From the NCBI GenBank assembly GCA_963924555.1, contig OZ004591.1, positions 3,968,001 to 4,032,000 on the forward strand: DNA of 64,000 nt, given 5' to 3'. Under the pieces are notes generated by a model. It saw nothing but the letters and a program-made list of their open reading frames with translations, searched no databases and was not told the origin of the DNA. Shown piece by piece: positions 13,064 to 24,414 of this stretch. The stretch's first letter is position 1. Every line of letters begins with the position of its first letter. Position numbers and translations under genes: made by a program. The DNA comes from Crambe crambe. Lineage: Eukaryota > Porifera > Demospongiae > Poecilosclerida > Crambeidae.

Positions 13064-15167
13064 CACGCGTGCGCGTTATATTAAATGGAAATTAATATTA
13101 TTATGACTACTTAGGGCATGCGTAATATCGACAGACCTGATTTCCTCCATTCGCATTGCTCTTTGGTATACTGACAGTGATATGCCAAATTTGGATAATT
13201 TCTCTGCCATGGTTTCCATATTGTTCTTGTCAATTGTCTCCTTTATGAATACATATACCTGAGAGATTACCATATAATACTCTTGTTCTTGATTGCAACT
13301 ACTATTATACTTACAGCCGATGCTCCTCTGCGGCTCTCTTTAGAATCCAGCCTTCCAATGCCCTCTTGGGTCCTCCTGTTATCTCTAGGACATCCCAGGA
13401 CTACCTGGGATACTTAGTATTTCGGGACCTGGGGTCCTCCTGTTACCTCTATGATATCCCAGGACTCTCCCAGTATACCTGGGATACTTAGCATTTCGGG
13501 ACCTGGGGTCCTCCTGTTATCTCTATGATATCCCAGGACTACCTGGGATACTTAGTATTTTGGGACCTGTGGTCCTCCTGTTACCCTAGGATATCCCAGG
13601 ACTACCTGGGATACTTAGTATTTTGGGACCTGGGGTCCTCCTGTTACCCTAGGATATCCCAGGACTCTCCTGGTATACCTGGGATATGGTATTTCAGGAC
13701 CTGTGGTCCTCCTGTTACCTCTAGGACATTCCAGGACTCTCCTAGTATACTTGGGATCAGGAGTCCTCCTGTTACCTCTAGGATATCCCAGGACTCTCCC
13801 AGTATACCTGGTATACCTAGTATTTTGGGACATGGGGTCCTCCTGTTATCTCTAGGACACCCCAAGACTTTCCAATACCTGATATACTAGGACATGGGGC
13901 CCTCTTTTGTTACCTCTAGGATATCCCAGGACTATCCCAGTATACCTGGGATACTATATATTGTCCAGGAGGTACTGGGATTAGTTGTGGCACTACTGGA
14001 CATCACTCGCTTAGTGTAGACTGGTGTTATGAGATTGTTTTATATGTATAGGCTGGTGGGAAGGTGGTGGAGTCGGCCGACATGGATATATTTGCTGATG
14101 AGCACATGGTGGAGATGAACAGGAAACCTAGTGTCAGAGGAGGGGGTGGGAGGAGACGAACTAGACTACGTTCCTACTCTCCATACCCTTCCAGACCTGC
14201 CACTCCCCCTCAAGCAACCACGCCCTCTTCTAATACAGACCTCACCTCTAATCATTTAGCATCAAGTAACAATAACGAAAGACAGACAGAGAAATCATCT
14301 GAAGGTAGACAAAAGGATGTGTCGTCACCTCTAACTAAAGAAGCACAGAATAAGAACCCCACTCCTCCGAGGGGAGATGAGTCTGCACCTCAATTAAAGC
14401 AGCAATCATCAGTGGAAGCATCTTCAAGAGAACCTCACGCACCAATCTTGAATTCTCACCCAGAACCTTTCAAATCGTCCTGTCTGCCTGAGGATAAATC
14501 CAACACTCTCTCGGTTAAGACGTCTCTGGAGAAAGTGCATCAGTCCAGGAAAAGAGAGAGAACTCCTTCTCCCACGCCATACCCGAACCCCAAACGGCAG
14601 TCCTCCGAGAGAGATGTTTCCTCAAAGTTGACATCCACAGCTCAGATACTCCGGAGCGTATCAGGAGGTGGGACTAACCATGTGTCAGGGAGAGGAGGGA
14701 AAGGTGACGTGTCATCAGCATCTCGGGTGCTGAATGAGGAGCTCCAGAAGCAACAGGGACAAGAGAATGCCAAACTTAAACTGCTTATCAGCAAGGAAGT
14801 CAGAAAGCAAGGGAAAAGTAAGTCTATACAATAAGGTTATGATCAGTGGCTGAATTGGAGCTCTGCTACTCAAATCTCATTGAATCTCCATACTCAATAC
14901 TGAAATGTACTGAAGTGTAGCACCTTGTATAATCATCGATTAATTTTTCCTTTAGACTATGATACCATCTTCCTTCACCTCGATGAAGTGCGTGGTTCTC
15001 TGGAGATAAGAGACACTTTTGTGAGTGAAGTCATCAGAGAAGCTGGCAAGTTCAAGCGGAAGAAGCTGGTCCAAGAACTTGAGGAATGGCGTAGTAGTCT
15101 GAAGAATGCTCGGACACCCGCCGCCTCTGCAAACAAAAGCAAGCCACCTCCACCAGTAAAGAGATAG
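3407..15167 (+). CDS. INTS6: Integrator complex subunit 6, complete, 949 aa, 15 exons
   Basis: Exons: 3407-3517, 3790-3867, 4218-4448, 5398-5599, 5991-6137, 6820-7022, 7315-7467, 8006-8138, 8478-8569, 8921-9034, 9289-9365, 10069-10250, 10428-10576, 14052-14817, 14956-15167; phases agree throughout (2850 nt). The product follows vertebrate INTS6 from end to end: an N-terminal VWA domain with a MIDAS-type DTSAS (residues 9-13), NYGQGRNPFFLEPA-like and PFRWDQRLF segments, the FPFDKYELEPSPLTQ block, HPFGYLKAS, MGNYQEHLKKMNPLREL, a variable Ser/Pro-rich region (exon 14), and the C-terminal helical domain shared by INTS6, SAGE1 and DDX26B. INTS6 is part of the Integrator-PP2A module acting on paused RNA polymerase II and snRNA 3' ends in the nucleus. 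Human INTS6 is 887 aa. Intron 6 uses a GC donor (GCAAGT at 7023). Intron 13 (3.5 kb) is enlarged by a foldback-type element. Confidence 0.95.
5617..5649. repeat. (GA)n microsatellite in INTS6 intron 4
   Basis: A run of GA dinucleotides lies just after the donor of INTS6 exon 4. It is simple sequence with no other content seen. Confidence 0.9.
9076..9140. repeat. (CA)n microsatellite in INTS6 intron 10
   Basis: About 32 uninterrupted CA dinucleotides lie between exons 10 and 11. The apparent ORF across it is only the repeat read as Thr-His or Val-Cys. Confidence 0.95.
9735..10025. repeat. Degenerate tandem repeat of about 50 bp in INTS6 intron 11
   Basis: Roughly five imperfect units share the words GGAAATCATGTGATATATGC and GATGTCATGTGATAATC. 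The array stops about 45 bp before exon 12. Confidence 0.8.
10908..12165. repeat. Left minisatellite arm of the foldback element
   Basis: This is a complex tandem array with nested periods, in which CTGGGATAGTCCTGG and CTAAGTATCCCAGGTAT recur. Each unit is itself partly palindromic (CCCAGGTATCCTGGGA). Long open frames on both strands here are by-products of the repeat. Confidence 0.9.
12788..13365 (-). CDS. Small spliced gene of unknown function nested in the foldback element
   Basis: On the minus strand four exon segments join in one frame: from about 13360 down to 13315, then 13258-13137, 13009-12905, and 12848-12788 with a TAA at 12788-12790. Donors and acceptors are GT-AG (one donor is the weaker GTCTGT), and phases match at all three junctions (0, 2, 2), which is unlikely by chance. 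The product is at least about 100 residues: a helical-looking segment (KETIDKNNMETMAEKLSKFG) followed by a basic Pro/Ser-rich tail (RPRDYTPSPKKNGNSKGR). The upstream end runs into the right minisatellite arm in open frame, so the true start is not visible. I do not recognise the family. It may be a gene fragment captured by the element, or an intronic gene that the arms surround. Confidence 0.45.
13362..13975. repeat. Right minisatellite arm of the foldback element (inverted)
   Basis: Units such as CCTGTTACCTCTAGGATATC and GGATACTTAGTATTTCGGGA are the reverse complement of the left-arm units. About nine imperfect units are present, and the arm is about half the length of the left arm. Transcripts through the intron could fold into a long hairpin. 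Confidence 0.9.
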
Positions 15168-15794
15168 CATTTTTGTATCACACGATAGTTAGATATTAAT
15201 TTATTGTAAATCATAACTGCATTATTATATGTAAAATTTTGAATTCTGACATGGATGGATATGATTTATAATTATGCTTTTTAAATATGGTTCAATTGAT
15301 AGCCACATCTAGTGTTTCAGCGACATGTTTTTTTGTTGGGCTTTGAACAAAGCAAGGCTTACTTTGAACCCCCCACAGGATAGGATCCCCACTCTGCATC
15401 TGTTGATACCATACATGCATATCTAAGCCCTTTACAACTTTCTCCCAAATAAGGTAAACAATCAAGTTCAAAGTGGCTGATAACTCTACAAGTGGAACTT
15501 AGCAGTGCATGCAACTATTTCAGACCTCATATAATACTGTAACCAAGATAATATCTGGACATTAGAGGATCTTGTCTCATTTCCTCGTCTGGAAATGTAT
15601 AGTTTCTCTCTTTAGAGTCACACATGATAAGAAACCAAGATCATAGATCATTAGAAGCATAACTTAAACTTCAGCTTTAGTTAAGACACACATGACAGAA
15701 AAGAATAAAACTGTGAGCAGTATTTAACGATGAGGGAGAATCATATATATGGAACACACACTATATCACATAGAAAGATGAAATTATAGGCAGT

Positions 15795-18700
15795 TCAAGA
15801 AGATAACATCACCTTCATGTCCCAAAGCTGCGGAGAGAGAGAGAGAGAGAGACGAGAAGAAAATGGCTGTTATTTTGAGCATAGGTTCTCTACTTCTTTA
15901 CTTACCGTGATGGTTTTATTGTTGGCCACAGTGATCCATATGCCTCTTGGTTGATCCATGTTCATACTTATGATGACATTTTGAAAGGAAGTGAAGTTGG
16001 CACGAGGGGTACGACTGCAACAAGGAAGAAAAAAATGTCAAGGAGTGAACTTGACACCAAAAAAAAAACAACAGCAAAGGGACACGAATTGCTGCCCAGT
16101 GACATCTAAATACGGTAAAGGGTCAGCAAGTACTACTACACTATAGTATAGTACTGAACTATGATAGGAGGGGCTTACTCATTGGTAGTGATTTCCTGGT
16201 GGCAGTCAGAACACATTCGTACAGGGATCTCAAATCCCATGGGAGGGTAAGTGGACTCCTGGTCCGCGCAGTGACCACAAAGAGCCCGCCCACACTTTCG
16301 GCAATGATGCTGTGTGTGTATGCAGAGAGGAGAAGGGAGGAAGAAAACAAGTGAGGTAGGAGAAAAGGGGGAGAGAAAATCAAGCTGTAAATAGTATTGG
16401 CCAGTGTTTCCCCCAGTATCAGGTCCATCCTGTCTGGATAAAGGAAAGCAGAGGTGTCTTCTTTTGGCATTCTACCCTACGTACATACCTCGATCCTTAA
16501 CTCCACCCTTGCCTGCCTAAGTCTATCCATCCTTACCTGCCTAACTCCAACTGTCTTCTGTGCCCACATCTCCTTTACGTTCCAGAAGAAAGGGATGCCA
16601 CACTTCTCACAGGCACTGCCTCCCCCCCACTCGGCAGTCTCCTGACGCTCCATGGTCATATCCCACACCCCCACTGCACCATCATCGGCACTGGAGATCA
16701 GCTTCTGGGTGTGGCTTGAGTACATAAGGGACAGGATCTTGCTCCTAGATATACATAAGTTTACACATACATAAGCTTACGCATAAGTACATGAAACAAG
16801 GTTCAAACATGAAGGGGTATCAGTTCATGTGTGTCCACTGTTAGGAGGTTTTTACCCTTTATGTGTGTCCATTGTTAGGAGGTTTTTACCCTTCATGTGT
16901 GTCCAATATCCCTTCATGTATGTCCATTGTTACACGTAGGTAAAAACCTCCTAACAATGGACACACATGAAGGGTAAAAACCTCCTAACAATGGACACAC
17001 ATGAAGGGTAAAAACCTCCTAACAATGGACACACATGAAGGGTAAAAACCTCCTAACAATGGACACACATGAAGGGTAAAAACCTCTGAACAATGGACAC
17101 ACATGAAGGGTAAAAACCTCTGAACAATGGACACACATGAAGGGTAAAAACCTCCTAACAATGGACACACATGAAGGGTAAAAACCTCCTAACAATGGAC
17201 ACACATGAAGGGTAAAAACCTCCTAACAATGGACACACATGAAGGGTAAAAACCTCCTAACAATGGACACACATGAAGGGTAAAAACCTCTGAACAATGG
17301 ACACACATGAAGGGTAAAAACCTCTGAACAATGGACACACATGAAGGGTAAAAACCTCTGAACAATGGACACACATGAAGGGTAAAAACCTCCTAACAAT
17401 GGACACACATGAAGGGTAAAAACCTCCTAACAATGGACACACATGAAGGGTAAAAACCTCCTAACAATGGACACACATGAAGGGTAAAAACCTCCTAACA
17501 ATGGACACACATGAAGGGTAAAAACCTCTGAACAATGGACACACATGAAGGGTAAAAACCTCCTAACAATGGACACACATGAAGGGTAAAAACCTCTGAA
17601 CAATGGACACACATGAAGGGTAAAAACCTCCTAACAATGGACACACATGAAGGGTAAAAACCTCTGAACAATGGACACACATGAAGGGATGACACACTTG
17701 GGACCCATCCTCTTGTCCCTTGCCTTGATATGTTCAAGCTGGTGCTTAACAAAACCCTTTATTGGTGCTGTTTGCCATTTTACGATAAACTGCCATCACT
17801 CACATGCATTTACTATGGCTGTGCTGTCTAGTACATGCGGTTGGAATCAACAGCATTGGGAAGGAGGAGGGGGGTGGTATTTCATTTCCTGACTTGGTGT
17901 TAGGAGTACTTACTCGTGTCCAGTGAGTTCATAGGCAGTTCCCTTTTGTGAGCCGATGTCCCACACAACCACCACCTTATCAAATCCTCCGGAGAAGAGA
18001 ACACGCTTCTCAGGATCGTAACACAAACACCTCACACTACCTGCAACAAAATAACCAAACCTGAAATAAATATGTAATTCCCCAAGCATAACAACATATT
18101 CAATACGAGATTTGCTATCATAGCGAGTGCATAGGGCAGGAGGAACCATTATGAGGGAAGCACATCTTACTGAATATATCCAACTCGATACAGTTAACTG
18201 CATAACTCCTTAAAAGGCCTGGGCTGGCACTACAGTAACAGCATCTTTCAGCAAGTCACATGTTCTAGGGGTCAGAGTTCAAGTTGTGACTTGTGACCAT
18301 GTACTTGTGGGAGAAACCCAAGCCTACACTACACTTACTCTGGTGTCCTTTCAAGTTGGTGACAAACTCGAATCCAGTGGATTCCAGCTTGAGGACACTG
18401 ACCTGTCCACTGTAGTCTGCAACGAAGGCATACTTGCTGGTAGGGTCATACCTGCACCTCTGTTAAGGTCAAATCACTGAACCAATTCTTGATACTGTTA
18501 CATCCATCTCTCCTGATTTAAGCACTTGGCTCTCTTATTATTCATTAAAGTCACTCTGTAAAGGACCCACCTCACCATGTTACTAAAGCACCTTACTGAA
18601 CAGAGGTAATATTAAACAGGATTTGACAGCATTCTCAGTACTGGAATATGATAATGAAAAGGGGTAGCCCCTGCTAGATAGAGTGTTAATTAGTATCCAT

Positions 18701-21700
18701 CGATTGCACTATACAGCACTTTGTCTCAATGGATTACACAAGTTTGTAAAATGTATGCATAATAATACAGTGGAACCTCTAAATGCGGACACCTTTGGGA
18801 CCAGTGAAAAGTGTCCTGATTAGAGAGGTGTCCCTATTTCAGGGGTTAAATTATACACATTTATATTGAGTTGGGACAAGAAAAAGTGTCCTGATTAGAG
18901 AGGTTTTTGCATTTCAGGGAGTCCACATTTAGGGATTCCACTGTAATAATTATGGTAAATTATGAAGAGGATACTCAACATCTAAACACCATGCTTGTGC
19001 CTCATAACTGCCCAGCTTGCGTCCAGTCTTGGAACAGTAGAACTGAAATGTCTTGTCCCGACCGACACTCATTAGCCACTCTTGCTCAAGGACAAACTTG
19101 ACTGCCGAGACACGACTGGAGTGTGCTGCAGGGAGGGAGGGAGGGGGAGATAGAAGCTTAAAAGGAGAGACCACAGTAGAGAGAGTATTATATACTGCTG
19201 AGAAAAACTTCTAATGCTGCTGACTGTATGAAATAATACACTTACCTAGATACTGTCTCTTGGGGGCGAGTCGGTTCAGATCCTCTGAAAGTGTGTACTC
19301 CTATAAATCACGTATGACCAGAAATGATTAGTGAAGGAGGTACACTGTACACGAAAAGTGGACCCCCTCAATGTGGACTCCCTGAATACAGTGGACCCCC
19401 TCAATGTGGACTCCCTGAAATGCTGTCACTAACTTTGACAACATCATAAAGAAGTTCAACTATAGCAAGTTAGGAGCTCACATCCACATCCCCCAACCCT
19501 GGGAGAATCAGGTTAGGCTTGAGAATCTGGTCAGGCTTACAACACTTGGGAGAACCAGGTCAGGCTTACAACACTGGGAGAATCAAGCCAGGCTTACAAC
19601 ACTGGGAGAATCAAGTAAGACTGGGAGAATCACTCGGGCTTGTGGAGAATCAAGTCAGGACTTAAAATAAATTGTGCATTTATTCACAATGCTGTCATCA
19701 AAATCTGACAGAGTCGAGCAACATATCCACATGGCATTGAGAGCTCATCAGACACTGTCACATGACTACATTGCCACGTGACTACATCGTACAAGACATT
19801 CTTTTGGGAAAGCTTCTCGAGCATGTATGTACAGTTGAAACAGACTACTGTGCTTGGTACAATTCACTTGGGAAGCTTAACACAGTCCAGAATCTCCAAC
19901 ATAAGGACAAGCCATTTGCCCATGTTTTTGTTGTGTTCAATGCTGTGGAACAAAAGGCAGCCTAGTGAAATTGATGTTGCATGTGTAGTGGGCACACATC
20001 AACATTGGTGACTCCACTGCAAGATAGTGGGCACACAGCCTTAAACAAGTCGCATGTGTATAGCAAGGAAGCCATTTAGTCTGCTACCATCAGAACTAGC
20101 ACATTATTAGCTCTTTTCTAAGTCTTTGAAATTTAGAAGAATGAGAAGTTAAAAGACCCAAGAGGATTGAGCTGCAAGTCAAAGGAGAGAGACGTACAGA
20201 GAGACAGGACAGCATTCCTGTGCTATAACTACCACCTCTCTTATGTCCCAATAGTGCTTGTACCATTCAGTAAAAGAGACCACAAAAACTTGAAGTGGGA
20301 GGTAAATTTTTGTGAATCTTCCCACTGTTATATAAGAGTAGTTTGCTAAGCACATCTATTCCTTCCTGAGACTGTTGCGTCTAAATAGGTCACTGCCACA
20401 GTCTTCAGCAAGAGCAGCCATTTAGTATCTGTAGTTATAGAGTTAGCCACTTCCATGGTAAGGTATGAAGGGAGCAATTTCTCCTACCAAGCAATACATG
20501 GACTAGACTTCACATCCTGTGCAATACATCGTTGAAGATATCCAAGATTTAGATTTACAAACTCCAAAATTATTACTAACCTACATGGAGCTAGATTTTG
20601 ATGAAAAATGAGGTCGCATATATGGACCCCCTTGCTGTGAATGTACGCAAGGCACTTTAGTACAGTAGAGGGGAAGTCCCCATGGTGCCCCACCCTCTGA
20701 GCACTATGTATGTACATAATACATGTACATGTTGGCCCAACTCACATGGATGAGTCCACTGCCTAAACCAACAAAGAGTCTGCTGGTCTTGTGATGATAC
20801 TCCAGTGCCGAAGCAGAAGCTGCCAAGAAGAAAAAAACAAGTAAATGAAATCACTGAATAATCATGTTGAAAGTGGACATTCAGGATAGAAAATGTCTTG
20901 ACTGGAGGTATCCATATCAGGTTCATTTCATTAGTGTGCCAGGCCCCATGGAGGAAAAATGTCACATTTTAAGGGGAGAGGAGTAGCAAATGAAGCATTC
21001 AAGCACAATAAATTATTGATAATTATGCATAATTATTGACAGGGTCATCCCCACATTGTATTGGGTGTAGCAGTTACTAGTGCACTCCTTGATATTATTA
21101 CTATGCCCACATTACCATAGAGATAGAAAATGGTCACTGCATCATTTTCAAACTTATTTGCCGACATTACATCATATCCAAATCTCTCTCTGGGGAACTT
21201 TTTATGTTATTCTCTACATTCCTTTGACCAAACAAACCACCTAAGCAAGATGTGTCTCATTTCCCACCTCAGAGAAACCCCTAAACTCAGAACTGAATTG
21301 CAATGTCTGACCTTGTGTGTAACCTTTTCTATGGAGGCACCAGTAAATTAACAGGTTTTTGATTTCAGGAAATTGTGTACTGGACTAACTTTGATAAACC
21401 TGACATATGGTGGGCCAATACTGTCCACTGTCTCTCTTCACCCACACACGCAGGCTCCTGCAAATACAGTTGTTTAAACAAACTGAAACATTCTGATTTT
21501 CTGAATGATCATGGTAACTCTACTGTTATCTCAGAAACTACATTCCACCGTACATCAACAGGGCAAATTATAACACATTTCAGTTCACCTGACATTTGAT
21601 GATATAGCACTTGATTTGTACTTACTGATCAGCTGCTATACTTTTTTCTATTGCAATTTTGTCCGACCAACTGAAAAATGAACTGTCAAAATGAAAATTT

Positions 21701-22230
21701 GGCCGGACATTTGTCCTGTGTCAGACTGTTATAATTATCCCTGCATCAATGTACATGCAGAACGGATCTGTCTGGTGATACAAGCATGTGGGGAATGTGG
21801 AATCTTCTTTGAGTGGATTCTGGCTAGCTAAGAGTAGTCACTCCGAGATTTTTGGATAGACAGTTGTCACAAGATTCTAAAGCTCACAATATAGGATGCT
21901 ATCATTCCAAGATTTTGGGAAAGAGTTATCACCACACCTCTTTATGTTATGGGTGTGTAGTCTTGCAGCATTACTAAGAGTCCTAAAAAGGGGGGAGGGG
22001 CCATAATTATTAATTAGCTAGCTGGAATATTATCCATAACTCCCGCGCGTCTCCTTTAGAAATCTGAAACGTTCCAAATGATTTTCAGCCTCCATTACTT
22101 ACTTGTCATCGCTGACACTGATGACTGCATCTTTGCCGGGCACAATTAGAGCTCTGTTGATAGTATCACTGTGTCCCTCCAACTTGCTCAGCACAACTGG
22201 TCTCTTGCTCTTCGGCAAAGGGGCCGCCAT
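15795..22230 (-). CDS. WD-repeat and FYVE-domain protein (WDFY1/WDFY2 type), complete, 393 aa, 11 exons
   Basis: Exons from 5' to 3': 22230-22103, 21457-21390, 20819-20746, 19300-19246, 19125-18990, 18451-18339, 18040-17914, 16744-16537, 16309-16179, 16014-15906, 15827-15795. All phases agree (1182 nt). The protein matches WDFY1/2 collinearly (human WDFY2 is 400 aa). It starts [20 protein letters not shown], then WD repeats ([30 protein letters not shown]). A FYVE zinc finger is inserted before the last blade ([10 protein letters not shown], then [16 protein letters not shown] at about residue 302), and it ends [14 protein letters not shown] binds phosphatidylinositol 3-phosphate on early endosomes, and human homologues act in endosomal signalling. 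The RxHHCRxCG signature is intact. The gene is tail-to-tail with INTS6 (stops 630 bp apart) and divergent from the FXR gene. It is the single ancestral-type copy in this window, so WDFY1 versus WDFY2 cannot be assigned. Confidence 0.93.
16833..17690. repeat. 34-bp minisatellite with an inverted head, in a WDFY intron
   Basis: About 22 nearly identical 34-bp units (TAAAAACCTCCTAACAATGG plus CACACATGAAGGG) fill 16943-17690, with two variants (CTCCTAAC and CTCTGAAC). At 16833-16930 two to three units run in the opposite orientation, so the array begins with a hairpin. The 61-residue minus-strand ORFs across it are repeat by-products (34 x 3 = 102 bp keeps a frame open). Confidence 0.95.
18768..18943. 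mobile_element. Complete 176-bp MITE with CAGTGGAACCTCT termini and TA target site
   Basis: Termini CAGTGGAACCTCTAAATGCG and, inverted, CAGTGGAATCCCTAAATGTG are flanked on both sides by TA, as expected for a Tc1/mariner-type non-autonomous element. The interior carries two GTGTCCTGATTAGAGAGG blocks. Partial relatives are seen near 1351 and 19359-19425. Confidence 0.8.
19359..19425. repeat. Tandem duplicate of a MITE-like terminus
   Basis: Two copies of GTGGACCCCCTCAATGTGGA are separated by CTCCCTGAATACA. The words resemble the MITE terminus at 18768 but no full element is present. Confidence 0.5.
19497..19650. repeat. Short tandem repeat (about 38-bp units) in a WDFY intron
   Basis: Four to five imperfect units share CTGGGAGAATCAAG and CAGGCTTACAACAC. 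Confidence 0.8.
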
Positions 22231-23189
22231 AGTTGCTTAGCTACTGAGTTAGGAAGTCAGAATCTTCATACAATAACTTTGAAGACTACCCTAGCTAGGC
22301 TACATGTGTACGTGTGTGACATCATGTATGTGTCACGTCACATGACAGAAATGGGTAAGGATCGCCAAATGAATTTGGGGCGCGCGCCGGTGTAAAATAT
22401 GGAGCCGGCCCGGCCCGCGCTAATTTTTTTTTGGACGTACTTCTGACTTAGAATTTTTTTCAAGTCCTGGTTTAACCTTTAACCCCCACACGGACACACC
22501 CATTTAGCTCATGCGCATGCTTATAATTGCACGCGGGTAATTTTTCGCGGGAAAGCGAAGCAAGGGAGCAGGCTAAAGGTAGCAGGTGTGCATCTCTGTC
22601 CCTAAAAAGAAGAAAAAAAGACTACCCATATTCCAGACTCTCAAAACGCTCCTAGTATTTATGCCATTGACTGGCGATCCAAACTACCTGCAGGGTTTAA
22701 TTCAGAACCTTCATGAAATTAGGTCCCCCTGGGGCCCTAATGCCTGATTTTGTAATCAACTGGGCTTCAGTTTCAACTTCAGTTTGGATTCCTCCCTCAG
22801 CAGAGCGTCATGTTGGATAAAATTGACTGACATTGCAAATTGTTATTGAAATTGAGAAAGATGGGTTTCCAGAGCCTCCAAGTAGCAACCAATACTAAGA
22901 TACCCAGATCTGCATATTTTTAGTATACCTTGCATATTAATAGTCTCGCGTAGCCAGACTGGAGACTAGCATATTAAAGAAATTTTATTCAGAAGAATCG
23001 AAACTGTGGACATGGGTGTAGCACATGATTATCAGGTGATATAGGATCATTCAGCATAGTATACAGTGGAATTTTTAGCCTCACTATAACAATAGGTATT
23101 GCATATTTTGCATACTTGCATATAAATGCATATGAATATTGTGCATAAAAACATACACTTGGAGGCACTGAACGGTTTCATTCATATTT

Positions 23190-23790
23190 GACATCAAGAG
23201 CATTGTGTCTCCATTTTGGATTGCACATCTCAAGTACTACCTGTTCTATCTGGACTCCCACAGGGCAGTACATTGGGCCCAATGCTCTTCCTTTTTCCAC
23301 TCTCTGCATATAGGGTTTAATCAGAATATTGCTTGGGGAAGTCAAATGCCCAAGTGAAAAAAATTTGAGGAGGCAACTATAAACCAGTACATGTATTATA
23401 GAATCCTATGATAATTTCATTATGAAAGCTAGCAAATTTCTAACCATTTTAAAATATCTTGCTTGACTGCTTACAAAATAAATGGTGCTACCCTTTGTGA
23501 TCTTGTGGTGCTACTTGGAGTACTATGGTTTAAATAAGAAGGCGTACAATATACTGGGATTGATTCGTCGGTCAATAACTATCACATGTATCTCAACTAG
23601 AAGGAAACTTTATATCTCTCAAAATATCCTATAACTTGGAGACCAAATTTGATTAGGATGTGTCTAGTTTGGAACAAATTCAAAGACGAGCCACTAAGTT
23701 TATTCTATCAGGTCTTGTTTGGTATCCCTGAACTTAATGTTGTAGCTACCTGGAATTACAGGATGTCATCTTCTTAATTAAATCCCTCAA
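23190..23790 (+). mobile_element. Decayed non-LTR retrotransposon (LINE) reverse-transcriptase fragment
   Basis: At about 23240-23300 the plus strand reads SGLPQGSTLGPMLFLF, a classic non-LTR reverse-transcriptase motif. Further on, ILGLIRRSI (about 23550) and QIQRRATKFIL (about 23680) match the usual C-terminal end of such proteins. The frame is broken repeatedly and no ends are visible, so this is an old inactive copy. Confidence 0.75.
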
Positions 23791-23928
23791 AAGTCAAGTG
23801 CCAAATAAGCTATTTTAACATTCTGGATCATGTATCGTTTTGCCTCCAATTCCACAAGATCAGCTTAGTCATGTCTCCTCAAAATTTAAACTCTCCAGTC
23901 ATTCTTGCTTTAGGTGATTACCAGAACA

Positions 23929-23992
23929 AACTCCCCCAGATTTATCAGTCAAAGTTATTACAGTAATAACTTTGACTGGGGGAGTTTGTTCC
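23929..23992. repeat. Short near-perfect hairpin
   Basis: AACAAACTCCCCCAG and, after a short asymmetric piece, AGTCAAAGTTATTAC are followed directly by their reverse complements, ending CTGGGGGAGTTTGTT. It could be the collapsed end of a mobile element. Confidence 0.75.
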
Positions 23993-24414
23993 ATACTGCT
24001 AAGTTGAAATTTTTTTTTGTGGTCACATTTTTTCAATAGCAACTTTTCATTTCATGTGCCCTTGTACAAATAATTTTCTGTTCTAGCTGGTAGCTATTTG
24101 TTTCCAGTCCTTCAGATTTCTCCCATTGTATTATCTGTTCACCATCTGCCAAATTGAAACACGAGGGGGGCCAAATTTTGTCATGTCGTGCGCGCGCGCA
24201 GTCACATCATGAGATAATTGGGTAGGGATCGCCATTTTATAGATTTTGGGGGGAAAGCAGAATAAGTAGGAGGACCCGTTGCATTTTTTTGTGTACAGGA
24301 ATTTTCTGAGACTGGTTGACTCTGTTCTGTTTGCGTATTGTCCAGCTACTTGTCTCTCGAGGTAGTAGCTCTGAAGGGGACTAAGCGAACCTAAAGAACG
24401 CTGAATTTGGACCA

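Larger units (their letters stand above)
10898..14003. mobile_element. Foldback-type element with inverted minisatellite arms, in INTS6 intron 13
   Basis: The outer ends are inverted repeats: ATGTCCAGTAGTGCCACAAC at 10898 and its reverse complement ending at 14003. Inside them lie two minisatellite arms in opposite orientation, a left arm (about 10908-12165) and a right arm (about 13362-13975). Both are built from words such as CCTGGGATAGTCCTGGGATA, TCCTATAGGTAACAGG and CAGGTCCC. The arms flank a 1.2-kb unique centre that carries a small minus-strand spliced gene. The 8-mer GCTTAGTG occurs at 10881-10888 and 14009-14016, just outside the ends. It may be a target-site duplication but is offset by a few bases from the visible termini. 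The structure matches foldback elements in general; no transposase is recognisable. Confidence 0.7.
22231..24414. other. Divergent intergenic region between WDFY and FXR genes
   Basis: This is a 2.2-kb spacer between two divergently transcribed starts. Next to the WDFY ATG there is a GC-rich stretch (GGGGCGCGCGCCGG near 22379), likely part of its promoter. The middle is AT-rich and carries a decayed LINE (about 23190-23790) and a short hairpin (23929-23992). No host gene is seen. Confidence 0.6.

Noticed and set aside
16943-17690. CRISPR-like array
   Set aside because: Units are contiguous without unique spacers, and the region is an animal intron.
16985-17752. Series of 61-85-residue minus-strand ORFs
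   Set aside because: All are translations of the 34-bp minisatellite.
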